Source of the DNA: Primulina eburnea
Taxonomy: Eukaryota > Streptophyta > Magnoliopsida > Lamiales > Gesneriaceae
Reading direction: 5' to 3'
DNA length: 64,000 bases
Assembly: GCF_022965805.1 (NCBI RefSeq)
Contig: NW_027331236.1
Coordinates: 67,321 to 131,320 of the forward strand
Each line of letters opens with the position of its first letter. Within the stretch, counting starts at the first letter, position 1. The notes under the pieces are model-generated. The model made no database searches. It worked only from the letters and a program-made list of their open reading frames with translations, and was not told the DNA's origin. Positions 35,064-47,400 of this stretch are shown one piece after another. Position numbers and translations under genes: made by a program.

Positions 35064-36660
35064 GATGTTTTGTTTGGAAGTCACATTTGAGAGAGCATAT
35101 AGTAAGATTTGTATTTCTTTCGATGAAAGATTTTTGTTTTGACAATTTTGCCAAGCAAACAGTGGAATGAGGAAACAAAGGGCCAATGACTTATAGTTTC
35201 ACTTGCACTAAAATCTCAAATTTGGGACCAAATCTCAAGTTCGAGATCTAATTATAACAAATTTCTTAAAAAAATCACTTTTATATCTGTATATGCACTT
35301 TATGAATTTGAACATATATCTTATTAGTAAAATAGAAAATGGATGGATACTCGTACACATTTTTTCGATAACTAATTAAACTAACATATATTTAAATAAA
35401 TATTTTTTTTTGAAAAACAAAAATAAGTTCAAAATTTTTTAAAAGATAAATTAATTAATATTTAACAATCAAGAATTTTTTTTTTTAAATAATTTGTTGA
35501 ATAACTCACCATCTAAATTCATCTATTTTTTAAATTATTGAAATTGAGTTTCAATTCTCAATTTTTATATGTTGTCTTCCTATTTTACTAACAAGATATA
35601 TGTCCAAATTCAATAAAGAAATAATAATACTGAAAAAAATTAAAAATAAAAAGCAGTGTCCGCTGCCAAAGGCAACAGACAGTACCATGTACAGCTGCAC
35701 ATGACACGTTGCTATTTGTAGTGTTCGTGTTGATGGTGGCGTTTTGCCTTAATTTTGCCAAATTTAAAAATCTATCTTATTTTTTAAAATTAAATATTCT
35801 TTTAAATTAATTTTTTTTTACAAAAAAACCAATATCTTTACGTATGGTTCAGATAATTATTCTGAATATAATATTTGTACGTATAGTTCAGATAATTATT
35901 TTATGAAAGAGGAATATGACTCATTTTAACTCATATAAGATGTACCGAAATTTCATTTAAAAAATAGTCTAAAAATAGTATGTAAAATGTCTTTATTAAA
36001 TGGATCTATCTTCATAGGATAGGTAATTTCAACTTTCTTTCGATAAATAAGATTCCAACTAATTTAAAATTGATTAAATGGATCTAGCTTAATAAACAAA
36101 ACAAATATCAACCAAAAAAATTTAGCCAAATAAATTGTACCATAAAAAGTGCAAAAACCTGATAGAAAGATAATTGACATTTAAACAATTAAATTGTGAA
36201 AAAGTTAAAAAGAAAATGTATACATTTTGATTGAGAAATTGAAAGTTTTGCAAACAATGAAGAGAAGTTGAAGCACAAATCCTAAAGATCATATTTTTTT
36301 TATCTTTCAATCTTTGATTATTATTTTTTAAATAATATCAAACATGAATTGTAATATAAAAAAGATTGAGAACAACTTCAGAAAGACTAGTTAATAACTA
36401 CAGTGAAACATGAAGTATTATCACTCTTGTCTTAAAATAATTACATATACATAATTTACCACATCAATGGATGTGATTGCCGGTATGTCCTTCTTCCATC
36501 GATATACCATCTTCTATCCTCGATTTTCCATGCTGTCGACGGAAGTGATTTCAGGCCCTCGTGGAGTTATCTCGGTCTATACCTGGCTTCTCCCAAGCCG
36601 CCTTCCTTGGCCATCTTCTCGCATCATGCAGAGTTTGTGCTAACAAAACTCGAGCCTACT
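35064..36660. other. NLR1 3' flank, AT-rich
   Basis: No gene. Bases 35064-35180 resemble the 3' flanks of NLR2 and NLR3 (TTTGTATTT.TTTCGATGAAAG). About 36030-36440 is duplicated at 58640-59050 (shared GATTAAATGGATCTAGCTT and following), so the flank moved with an NLR copy. 36477-36660 is less AT-rich but has no long frame. Confidence 0.5.
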
Positions 36661-37330
36661 TGTTGAGAAAATTTAAATTCTTTTGTTTGTACACGTTTGA
36701 GTTGTCCTAGTCTTTAGGAGTGTCAGTAAGTTTGTTTCTATTTACCTAATCAATAGGAGTTTGTTTTGAATGTTGGATAATGTCTATTTTCATGTTGCTT
36801 TCAGTAATGTATTAGTCTATATATATAGGTTGGTTGTTTATCAAATATTTATCCTCTGTTTCTTATTGTTATTGTGGAAAACAAGTCATTAAGTACTTTT
36901 TTTGTTTCCATCCATGGTACCATAGAAAGTTTGAGTTCCATGGAGGAAAAAAGTGAAATTGACGGCTTCCGAAAGTTTTGTACTGGCAACCATTCCACGC
37001 TTTAATAGTCACTGTGATGATTGGAGCATGCTCATCGAGAACTTCTTGATGTACAAAGAATATTGGATGGTTTTAGTTTCTGGAGTAGCAGAACCAACAA
37101 CAAGTGTTGTGATGACAGATACGCAAAAGACAGGGCTTGAGGGCTGAAATTAAAGGATCTTGAAGCAAAGAATTCTCTTCCAAGCTATTGATCACCGAAG
37201 ATTCATTTTTGAAAAAACAACATTTATTTGTTAGCCGGAGATTCATTTTTGAAAAATTACCCTCTAAACGTATCTTAATATTTTCAAATACATACGAAAA
37301 ATGATGTTGTTGCATTATGCTATTCAACTA
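36661..37330 (+). mobile_element. Truncated Ty1/Copia element: short LTR and start of gag
   Basis: 36661-36883 looks like a short LTR (starts TGTTGAGAAAATT, contains CTATATATATAGG, ends GTGGAAAACA). Downstream, 36965-37147 encodes a Copia gag N-terminus (TIPRFNSHCDDWSMLIENFL, then KEYWMVLVSGV), and after a stop and frameshift LKDLEAKNSLF continues it. No pol and no second LTR are seen. An Ale-like lineage is a guess from LTR length. Confidence 0.6.
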
Positions 37331-37399
37331 TGGAGAGAAGGTGTGAAATGACACTACACTTTTCCTAACAATTGACTCGGGGTTCTTGATTTTTGTTGG

Positions 37400-37561
37400 G
37401 GCAAAAACTTATGTGAGACGGTCTCACGGGTCGTATTTGTGAGACGGATCTCTTATTTGGGTCATCCATGAAAAGAGTATTACTTTTTATTGTGAATATG
37501 GGTAGGGTTGACCCGTCTCACGGATTAAGATCCGTGAGACGGTCTCACATGAGACTCACTC
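37400..37561 (-). mobile_element. Mutator-like MITE downstream of NLR1 (reversed copy)
   Basis: 162 bp, the same family as 31978-32158 in opposite orientation, with its own 9-bp duplication TTTTGTTGG (37391-37399, 37562-37570). It contains GTGAGACGGTCTCAC near both ends. Confidence 0.8.
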
Positions 37562-37570
37562 TTTTGTTGG

Positions 37571-38018
37571 TTGGTATACTTTTATTTGTCTTGGGAAATC
37601 TCGGGATAGAAATAGGTGAATCAAATGGCTATGAGAAAAATAGTCAAGGCAAGAGTTTGACTATTTTTCTTTAAAACGATATAGCCCCACACCGGTGCTC
37701 ACGGTTGTTGGCAATTTGTTTCCGAAAATACAACGACTACGACTTCAAAATAGTAGCACTACAAATATTAAAGCCACGCAAACTTGAGATGTTTATAACG
37801 CTATCAATATGGTATGCAAACTTTCTAATTTCAAATTCTAAGCGTTAAACTTAACAATTCCAAGAATCTAAATCTTGCAAAACTTGGATTTAAACGCAAA
37901 TGCTTAAAAAACTCAAAATTAGAAGACGACTCTCGAATTTAATTCCAACTTTCGAATTTAAGCGTATAAATTTAGAAAATTCAAACTCAAGATTTTATAT
38001 CATGAAAATTTGAACTTT
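37571..38018. other. No recognisable feature
   Basis: About 450 bp with repeated short words such as AAGCGT and AAATTC but no gene or identifiable element. Confidence 0.3.
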
Positions 38019-38023
38019 AAGTG

Positions 38024-38969
38024 TGTTGGAAATCTTATTCCGGAGTTTGACAAATTAACCAACTGAACCAAGTAACTGAATCAAGCAACTGATTTACGCA
38101 GTGAAGTTACTAACTGGTTACGTAACTGATCGTTCAGCTATTATTTAAGCGCCTCAACCATCGATCAGTAAAGTGTGTTCCTAACTGAACACGTCATCAA
38201 TTGATTGCGACAACCGACATATAGTACAGTCTAACTGCAACAGTAGTAGTGGAACGCCGCATTTCAGAAAGTTGCAGTGTACGATCTGTCAGAGAATATC
38301 GACGTGGCAAACAATGGCTGTTATTCAAATAAATGTTACCGTTGACAGAAGCCTATAAATAGTCGAAGAGAGCAGCTGAAGAACTACAACTACCGATTCT
38401 AAACTACTCATTTTACTTGCTGTTACTCTGCGAAAATATTCTCTCAACTTCGTCAAATCAAAGCTCAAGCTTATCAGTTTTATCAGTAGCATTCAGGCTA
38501 CGTTTTGAGCTAGAAAAAGCACTTTGTAATCTTCGATAAATTGTACAAGTTGTGCTAAGATCAGTTGTGATCTGTAAAAGAGTTGTTAACTAAGAGTTTC
38601 AGTTTTGGCAATAGATAAGTCCAAACTGAAGTGGGTCAGTACACGTTATTGTATTTGATCAAAGTCTTTTAGTGAATATCCTATCTTTGTGATAGAAGGG
38701 GTGACGTAGGAGTTATTCAAGTCTCCGAACATCCAGAAACATTTCCTGTGTTATTTACTTTCAGTTATCCATTCTATCTTTCAGTCAGTTAGTTTTTCGC
38801 AACTGTTTTATTCAGTTTAACTGATTGTTATCGACCGACGAGATACTTGAGTCAGTTTGTAACAAAACTGAACCCAACCTTTCGAAGAAGTTTTAATTTA
38901 GCAAGTGTTTATTCAATACCCCCCCCCCCCCTTCTAAACACTTTCACCTTGAGTTAACCGATCCTATCA
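38024..38969 (+). mobile_element. Solo LTR, Copia-like, rich in AACTG motifs
   Basis: 946 bp starting TGTTGGAAATC and ending GATCCTATCA, with perfect target duplications AAGTG (38019-38023, 38970-38974). No internal domain. Its first 200 bp are crowded with AACTGA/CAGTTA words, and a TATA-like CTATAAATAG lies at 38352-38361. A run of 13 C stands near the 3' side (38919-38931). Superfamily inferred from LTR style. Confidence 0.8.
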
Positions 38970-39092
38970 AAGTGCTAATACTTAAAAAAAATTCGCATAT
39001 AGAATTAAATATAGAAAGAAAGGAAAAGAAGAGAATTGACGTGATGCCTTGAACTGTTCGCCGTTTTGTGTAAATTATATGCACACAATAAC

Positions 39093-39539
39093 TGTAATGC
39101 CCGAGAATTTGATCCTAATAATCTGTAATTATTGATTTATAATTTGACATGATTATAAGAGGATTAATCGGGACACGGTTTGAATTCGATATAAAAATAT
39201 GTATGTGCGAGGACGAAGCTCTCGCGCATATGCACGGCCTGGCAGGGCGCATATGTGCGAAATGTCCAGAGGACCTCGCGCATATGTGCGAAATGTCCAG
39301 AGGACCTCACGCATATGCGCGACCTGAATCCGCGCATGTGCGCGAGGGTGGCAGAGAGTTGGCAAAAACGAGCAAAGGCTTCGCGCATATGCGCCAAGAT
39401 GTGTTGCGCATATGCGCGAGTCTCCGTGAAGCTACGCGCCGAGACAGAATGTCTCGCGCATATGCGCGGAAGGTGGTCGCGCATATGCGCGAGACGTGCA
39501 TTGTGCACATTGAGCCACTCGTCCATTTGCATGTGCGTG

Positions 39540-39589
<50 letters not shown>

Positions 39590-40902
39590 TATACAACCGA
39601 GAGTTTTCAGCAAAATGAAAGGGAAATCGAAGCTCCGAGGAAGATTTGCTTTTGATTTTAGATTTTGATTTACGATCAATCCGTCTGTCCAAATTTGAAT
39701 CCGAGTACGACACCGAGTTCATAGCAACGACAGCTACTACAGGACGTAAGTTTGGTTACGTTTTGTTAAGATTTGAAATTATGCTATGTCCAGAATCAGA
39801 TATGATTCATATATAGTGTTCTTGACGTAGTAGACATCATAGAATCGAAGTCAGATTAAGAAACAGATTAAGTATGGAATTGTTATGAATTTCGGAGTTA
39901 AATTGACTGAGATGTGATGTCAGATTTGAACTGTGGTTGATTATAAGTTATTGGAATTAGTATATACTGGTATGGTATCACCGGTATCGTAAGATTGTAC
40001 TGTTGTACCGTCAGAATTTGATAAGACAGAGATATCTTGAATTGAATAGAATATTGATACAGTATACTGATATTGTCATTGCCAGATTGAGTATTGACAG
40101 ACTTGGTGTTCAAGACTTCAACAGATTCAGAAAGACAGAAAGAAAGGTATAAATAAATGTTGATTCGGGATTGCACAACTCGAGTTAAGTTTGACTTGAG
40201 TTTCCCAAAATCACATACTTTATTTTATTGCATTGATATTTGTAGATTATCAGATTGATATGTTTAGTCTATTGAATTATAGCAGAGCCAGAGTTTGAGT
40301 CTAGGGCAGATCAGCCTAGCTAGGGCAGAACCGCCGAGTCTTTGTCAGAACCGCGAAGACTCTAGACATTCGATACAGCATACCAAAGTCTAAATTAGAT
40401 CGGGATCCCTAGATTAGAAACGAGTCCTAGATTTAGGTACATAATTGTATTGATTCATGTGGTTAGATTAGATACATATTTTGATGTTTATTATGTTTTT
40501 ATATATGTTTTATATGATTGCATTGATACATTGTTTATACTAGGATATTTATATCTCACCGGAGTTATCCGGCTGTTGTCGTGTTTGTATGTGTGCATGG
40601 CAACAGGTGGGACAGGTTCAGGGTCACAGAGGTGAAGAAAGATCGAGATTAGAGTGGAGACTACGGACTTGGACTAGAGATAGGGTTTAAACACTTGATA
40701 GTTAGTTGTTGAACCTGAAATGTAAATGATTGTGTCTTGTATTAGATTTATACTTTTATACTGATATGTATAGGAGTTTGATTCCATTACGTTCCGCTTT
40801 TGATAATGTATTTTTAAAAAAAAAAATTAGACCATGTTTATTAAAAAATTTTAGTTAGTCTCAATGACGATTAAGAAGATGATTAGCGTCCGAGTCTCCA
40901 CA
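39093..40902 (+). mobile_element. Solo LTR of the TGTAATGCC Gypsy group
   Basis: 1810 bp from TGTAATGCCCGAG to GAGTCTCCACA with perfect duplications ATAAC (39088-39092, 40903-40907). It carries the GCGCATATGCGC array (39223-39491), a TA run (39544-39593), and the paired hairpins (40559-40607). It lacks the 36-bp unit array. It is inserted beside a Copia pol relic. Confidence 0.9.
39223..39491 (+). repeat. Array of GCGCATATGCGC palindromes
   Basis: Nine copies with single-base variants (GCATATGTGCG, GCATGTGCGCG). The 168-, 171- and 137-codon frames crossing this stretch on both strands are artefacts of the repeats and the TA run. Confidence 0.85.
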
Positions 40903-40907
40903 ATAAC

Positions 40908-42240
40908 ACTTCTAACATTTCATTATGTTCTCACTGTTTGGTCCATTTCTCCCATGGACACTGCTTGGTTTCGTGAGTGCTTTTCATATTTGAAGCTGCC
41001 ACAATTCGCACTTAAGTCGGTGATCTTCTAGGAGAGTATCCCACTATACTCCAACATACATATTAGTATATCTTAGGAACATAGCCTCATACCCTTTTGT
41101 GGGCAACATTTCTTATCATAGGAATACATAGGAGATTTCTCCAGGTGTTTCTACAAATCTCGTAATTTAGTTGTCCCTTTTGAACTTAGATTTTGGGATC
41201 TCCAGTCAACTAGGTTGGGTATCCACTACAAAATTTAATATTGGGGTTTTAATTCCATTCCTTTGATAGACAATTCATTTGATCTCTCGGCATACCTTTT
41301 GTAAGTGGATCCGCGAGATTCTCCATTGATTTTACATAATCAATGGAGATAATGCCATTAAAAGATCAATTGTCGTATGGTATTATGTTTACGACGGATG
41401 TGTCGAGACTTATCATTATATATAGTTTTTTTTGCCCTTCCAATTGTTGATTGACTCTCACAATGAATTATTATTGAGGACACTGGCTTATTCCAACATG
41501 AGATTTCTTCTAAGAAATTTCGAAGCCACTCGGCTTCTTCTCCAGCTTTATCTAAAGCTATAAATTCCAATTCCATTGTGGATCGAGCAATGCAAGTTTG
41601 CTTAGAAGACTTTCATGATATAGCCTCACCACCAATGGTAAATATCTAACCACTTGTGGATTTCGAATCATTTGTGTCATATATCCAATTTGCGTCACTA
41701 TAACCTTCTAGGACAGCGGGATATCTCGTATATTGTAATCCATAATTTAAGGTGTATCTTAAATATTTAAGTACACTTATTAATGCCTTCCAATGATCAT
41801 TACCAGGATTACTTTTAAATCTGCAACGTTTGTTGACATACTAAGTAATATCTGGACGAGTGCAGTTCATGAGATACATCAGACTACCTATGGTCTTTGA
41901 ATACTCTAATTGAGATATGAGTTCACCTTTATTTTTGGAAAGATGCAAACTTGGATCTACAGGTGTTTTCATCAAGGACATATCATTCGCATTATCTTTT
42001 TCCAATATTTTCTCAACACAGTGAAATTGCGACAAAACACGTCCTTCATATGTTTTGTGACTTTTATTCCCAAAACACGTCCTTCATATGTTTTGTGACT
42101 CTTTTTTTTAACATCTTCTTAATAATCTTGATGATATTAATATTTCTTCCCACAATTAATATATCATTAACGTACAATCATACTATCACATATGCTTCAG
42201 GTATGTTTTTTTATGTAAATACATTTATCATGTCGTAAAT
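40908..42240 (-). pseudogene. Ty1/Copia pol 3' part (RT and RNase H), broken
   Basis: Minus-strand relic. From 42200 down: a scrap of the RT active-site region (YVNDILIVGRNINI, where intact elements have YVDD), then 42035-41841 with CVEKILEKDNANDMSLMKTP and GSLMYLMNCTRPDI. RNase H is at 41576-41358 (MELEFIALDKAGEEAEWLRN, IIHCESQS), and its end DPLTKGMPRDQMN lies near 41310-41270. The rest to 40908 has no frame and is probably the element's 3' untranslated region. Stops, frameshifts and a 38-bp tandem duplication (about 42033-42103) break it. Confidence 0.8.
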
Positions 42241-42659
42241 ACATTTATCACTGAGTAAATTAAGCCGCCTTATTTTATTTATTGATTTGACCGTGAAATT
42301 GATTTAAAACATTATTTGAATTTGTAATATTTTTAATAGAAAATTTGATAAATTTGTAATTTTGGCAATTCGGGCCTACAATTTAATTTATAATTTTGAT
42401 GCAAATGGACATGATCAAAATAAGTTGAAAATAAATAATTTTAAAATAGAATATACAAAAAGTTGTCGGATAAAATATTAATTTCATCGTATCCATGAGC
42501 TGTCCCTAAAATTATAATGATCTTTTATCAGAAATTAATTGTTAATGAAAGGGAAAGGCTACCAGCTGTTTTTACAAGCTAAATAATTATTAATTAAATA
42601 AGCAGCCAACTATGACTGACATGAACTTATACCGAGCCCCTCCATTTTTGTCTCCTCCC
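42241..42659 (+). promoter_or_regulatory. NLR2 upstream region
   Basis: Aligns with 32160-32546 upstream of NLR1, including the ATGACTGACAT segment about 50 bp before the chosen start. That upstream ATG (42612) is in frame and would add 16 residues. Confidence 0.5.
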
Positions 42660-45272
42660 ATGGCTGCTGCTTATGCTGCGCTTCTTGCTGTTGCTCGATC
42701 ATTGCGAGAGATTTTGGATCTTGACAAGTATATCGATCCTCTTCACAAAGAAAAAAATGTCTCTCTCAAGGAAAAAGTTGATTTCATCGTTGCTTTCCTT
42801 GAAGATTTTTCGGGTAATTATCAAGAAACACTTGGTCGTGAAGGAAATGGGATTAGAAAAGCTGCATATGAAGCTCAAGATTTCATGGATTCGTATCAGT
42901 GTTCGGTGTCAACTATTGATGATGATGGGAGTACTGAAGAGGCTGATTTGAACTTGGATCGAGACTTAACCATGGCGTCTGAAAGGATTGGTTTTATTTG
43001 GGAAGAGACGATGAAGATGAACAACGGTGACACGGAAAAAGATAGGCGATCCGTATCTTATTCTTTTCCTGTTGATCGTTCATCCACAGTCCAAACCACT
43101 GCCAGAAAAGTGGAAGTGGGATTTGATGATTACTTGCTCGCTATCAAAGAACGGTTATACGAAGACTCTGCTAAACTCCAAATTATCCCAGTTGTTGGGA
43201 TGGGGGGTATCGGGAAGACGACTCTGGCTAGAAAAGCATACGACGATTCAATCTTTTCTCAATACTTCGACAAATGCGCATGGATCACTGTGTCACAAGA
43301 GTATCAAAGGGGAGAGGTTCTTTCAGGGCTTTTGAAGTCCCTCAAGAATGAACAATCTAATGAGAACGAAGCAGAACTGGCAAAACTAGTGTATCAAAGT
43401 CTTTTTGGCAGGCGATATCTCATTGTGGTTGATGATATATGGAGTACCAAGGCATGGGATGATTTCAAGATGACATTCCCAGACGATGGTAGTGGAAGTC
43501 GAATCTTGTTAACCACCAGGCTATTAGATGTGGCTTCTCATGCGAGATCTTCAGATGCTCCTGTTCACCAAATGAACTGTTTAAATAATGATCAAAGTTG
43601 GGAACTACTTCAAGAAAGTGTTTTCGAACAACAGTCTTGTCCTCTCCAACTGGTGAAAGTCGGGAAGAAGATTGCGGAAAATTGTAGGGGACTCCCACTC
43701 ACCATCGTGGTGGTTGCTGGACTAATCCTTTCTTCAGGCAACGTGATGAGAGAAGAAGTGTGGGAAAATGTTTCGGAAAATATAAGTTCTAAAGAGCCTA
43801 CAATTGCCCTTCAGTGCTCAAAGATACTGTGTTTTAGTTATGATCGGTTACCTCTTCGACTAAAACCATGCTTCCTCTACATAGCAGCTTTTCCTGAAGA
43901 TTCTGAAATTGATGTTTCTAAGCTAATCAAGTTGTGGGTTGCTGAGGGATTTCTGAAACCAAACGATCAGTTCAAATGGTTGGAAGATGTGGGGGAACGT
44001 TATTTGGAGGATCTGGTGAACAGAAGTTTGCTCTTAGTGAGCAAGAAAGGGCCTGACGGGAAACTCGAAACTGTTAGAATCCATGATATGTTGAGGGAGA
44101 TTTGCATAACAAAAGCTGAAGAAGAGGGGTTTCTTCATGTTGTCTCATCCAAAACCAATTCCATAACAGAAATCATAGAGAATCCATATCGCCGCCTCAC
44201 AATTCATTGCACGAGGCATTTTCAAGAATGGAAAATCTTAGATTCGAGCGTGCGTTCGGTTCTACTTTTCTTCAAGAAATATCGGAATCCAAGAATAGAT
44301 CTAAGGTCTAGGCACGTCGGTGTCTTGAATGCACCCCGAGTAACTTGGCGGGAATTGTCACATGTAATCTCTACATTCGTCAATTTAAGGTACCTTGCTT
44401 TTGAATTGGATCATTTATCAATTCCCAATGGATTTCCAGTCGCAGTTTTAAAGCATCCCAATCTCGAAACTATAGTTGTTCGTGTAACTGACTTCTTCGG
44501 ACGAGACAGTCTACTGCAAGTTTCATATGAAATTTTAAAGATGCCCAAGTTAAGGCATCTGATTTGGGAAACCCGGCCTTTACGTTTATCCTACTCATAT
44601 GACATAGGAATTGTTCACGAAAGTGATCTACAAACCATTGAGACAGCGATCGATTTTATATTTGATGAAGAGATCATCAAAATACTTGTGAATCTGAAGA
44701 AATTGGCTGTCGTATATTATATGGAGAATCATAATTGGGAATATTTTAATTTCGAAAACCTTTTCCATTTAAAAAACCTGGAGGACTTGCGAATATCTGT
44801 GCATGTCTTCTTGCATGATCCCTCAATGACATGGAACCATGCTTTTCCAATCGGTCTGAAGAAGTTATCTTTATATAGAGTCCTTTTTCCTTGGGAAAAT
44901 ATGACCATAATTGGGTCACTCCCGAATCTTCAAGTGCTCGAGATGACGCAAATTATAGGCACTAAATTTTCTGAGTGGAAACCAGTGGAAGGTCAATTTC
45001 TTCGACTCAAGTATTTTCGTTCTTCCTTAGATTATTTGGTGAAGTGGGAAATGGAAAAAGAGCACTTTCCATGTCTTGAAAGCTTGATTCTCAAAAATGT
45101 GGAGAGGATTGATGAGATTCCTAGTGGCATAGGAGAAATAGATACGCTTCAATACATAGAGTTGCAGGATTGTAAGAAACCACTGGTCAACTCAGCGATG
45201 CAAATTCGGAGGCTGCAACATGAAAATGGAAACTATGCTTTTCGTGTTCGTGTAAATAATTCCCGTAGATAG
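42660..45272 (+). CDS. NLR2: R1-type CC-NB-LRR immune receptor (870 aa)
   Basis: Intracellular resistance protein of the class that includes potato R1: an ATP/ADP-switched NB-ARC module between an N-terminal helical domain and C-terminal LRRs. Seen: MAAAYAALLAVARSL start, AYEAQDFMDSY (EDVID-like position, about residue 76), P-loop GMGGIGKTT at 180-188, RNBS-A FDKCAWITVSQEY, kinase-2 LIVVDDIW with D258-D259, RNBS-C HQMNCLNNDQSWELL, GLPL as CRGLPLT at 342-348, RNBS-D CFLYIAAFPED, IHD at 474-476 in place of MHD, then about eight irregular LRRs (NLRYLAFEL, LVNLKKLAVVYYME, LPNLQVLEM, FPCLESLIL). Single exon, no integrated domain. The CR in place of CG before GLPL is a difference from its paralogues. 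Intact and plausibly functional; the recognised pathogen cannot be told from sequence. Confidence 0.93.
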   Translation: MAAAYAALLAVARSLREILDLDKYIDPLHKEKNVSLKEKVDFIVAFLEDFSGNYQETLGREGNGIRKAAYEAQDFMDSYQCSVSTIDDDGSTEEADLNLDRDLTMASERIGFIWEETMKMNNGDTEKDRRSVSYSFPVDRSSTVQTTARKVEVGFDDYLLAIKERLYEDSAKLQIIPVVGMGGIGKTTLARKAYDDSIFSQYFDKCAWITVSQEYQRGEVLSGLLKSLKNEQSNENEAELAKLVYQSLFGRRYLIVVDDIWSTKAWDDFKMTFPDDGSGSRILLTTRLLDVASHARSSDAPVHQMNCLNNDQSWELLQESVFEQQSCPLQLVKVGKKIAENCRGLPLTIVVVAGLILSSGNVMREEVWENVSENISSKEPTIALQCSKILCFSYDRLPLRLKPCFLYIAAFPEDSEIDVSKLIKLWVAEGFLKPNDQFKWLEDVGERYLEDLVNRSLLLVSKKGPDGKLETVRIHDMLREICITKAEEEGFLHVVSSKTNSITEIIENPYRRLTIHCTRHFQEWKILDSSVRSVLLFFKKYRNPRIDLRSRHVGVLNAPRVTWRELSHVISTFVNLRYLAFELDHLSIPNGFPVAVLKHPNLETIVVRVTDFFGRDSLLQVSYEILKMPKLRHLIWETRPLRLSYSYDIGIVHESDLQTIETAIDFIFDEEIIKILVNLKKLAVVYYMENHNWEYFNFENLFHLKNLEDLRISVHVFLHDPSMTWNHAFPIGLKKLSLYRVLFPWENMTIIGSLPNLQVLEMTQIIGTKFSEWKPVEGQFLRLKYFRSSLDYLVKWEMEKEHFPCLESLILKNVERIDEIPSGIGEIDTLQYIELQDCKKPLVNSAMQIRRLQHENGNYAFRVRVNNSRR

Positions 45273-47400
45273 ATTGTTTTGTTTTGAACAATTATTATGC
45301 CAGCGAGAATATTGTAAGATTATGTATTTGTTTCGATGAAAGTTTTTTGTTCGACAATTATTCCAAAGCAAATATTGGGATGCTGAGTGTTTGCCCGTTT
45401 CACTTGACAATATAATACAAAGTTTGGGACGATGTCGCTTATGAATACGATTGTAACAAATCTATACTCATATAAATATATGAATTGAATTGTGAATTAA
45501 AATTTAAATCTATCTATACTAATATAAATATATGAATTGAATTGTGATTACATTGACATCAAATTCACACAAAATCACTTTATTTTTTTTTTTCAAATTC
45601 ACATAAAATCACTTTATTTTTTTATATTACAATTTGTCATATTAATGGTGTTATTTAAGTCATTTTTTTATTTTAGTTTAATAAGATCATTAATAGTGTA
45701 TTTAACTCAATCAAACTAACTATTATTTTAATTTACTTTAAATTTAATTTTATTTTAAATACTTAAATTTATACATTGCCGTCAAATAATAATAGGAAGA
45801 CAAAAGAGATGAGTCGTATTGATAAAAATAAAGTATTAATAAATATTAAGGTCATACAAAATTTCTTTCTCTCATTTAGAATAAAAATATTTTCAGACTC
45901 CTCATGTGTCAATAGAAATATACGATTGAGAGAAATAGTTTTCTGTAATAGATTTCAAACACTGTTTTTAAGTTATTTAGTCAATTTTTTTATAAATACT
46001 GCTAAATAAATATTACTAAATAATATGCACTATTTGATCATTTTTTGTTCTTGCAATGAGAGGAGTTTTTTTACCCTAGCGTTAACATGTTTGATTGTTA
46101 TATATCATTTGTATTGGTCATGTAATTGTGTTTGGATTGTTTTTGTTATTTGTTTGTTTGCACAAAGAAAAGAGAAAACAAAATCAAATATCCAACAAAA
46201 ATGGTTATTTTTCAATTTTTTATTATTAAGATATTTTGTTATTTTTTAAACACATAATGCATGTTTTCTGTTTGTTTAGATTACTTAGTTTAAAATGACT
46301 TAGAAAATATTAAAAAATTGAAATATTTCTTCGTTTTTATCTTATGTCTCAGAATATCAAGAGATAATATTTTTTATTTATTGGGACAAATATATTTCCA
46401 AACTTCTGTCTATAAATCAATATTTAAATTTTTTACGACATTATTATATTATCTAATCAATTTTTTTTATTTAGATTGATAGAAGGCATTTTAATTTGAG
46501 TTTTTATGTTCTTGTTTATATTATTTTTGTAATATTTATTATGAAAATAATAGGTGAACTATTAAAATTGGTAGGTCTAAGAGTCCTCTGGTACGACAAA
46601 TATGGATAAATTATTAAAATATATAATATCCAATAGATTTTTGGCATGCGATTTTGTTCTAATTCAATGATGATGCATGATTCTAAATTTTAATTATATC
46701 ACAAGTTAACGCATGTTTTGTTGTTGCTACATATATTTTGTCAATAGTCTAATATTTTTCTATGGTTTAAGAAAAATTGTGTGACTTTGTATTATATTTT
46801 TACAGCTTCTTTTCTAAATGGTTTTATTATGATTTCAAGGCACCATTTTTCATTTGTGTTTTTTAAAGAAGTGGAATGAATATCTATAAAACGATGACAT
46901 TAATAAGACGTCTTTTCTTTATTTAAAAAAAATATTGGAAAATTTATACAAAATATAAATAATATGGGTTAATATTTAATTTAAGAGTGATTTATGCTTT
47001 TTATTGCTCGTATATACTTCAATTTCTTTGTTATTGTACTAAATAAATTATTTTTAAACTTTGAGTTATCATTTTTTTTCTTATCGTGATTGTTTGTGTT
47101 ATGATTTTTTTATTCGTTTTGGTTAGTATTGTTGGCGGTAATTGATTTTTCTGATATTATATGATGTGTCTTGTTGTTTATATAAAAATAAGTATGAGAG
47201 TACACCAATCAAACCACGTATTTTGGGTCTTCTGTTCTATGAAGAGAATAATAAATGGTTTATGTGAATTATATAATTTCTTGGTTTTTCATATATATAG
47301 TCTACGAAATGCGTCAAATTTTGAACAAAAAAGTTTCGACAAGCATAGTGGATGAAAAAAAAAGACATGTTAAATAAAAAAAATATGTTGTGTATTATTA

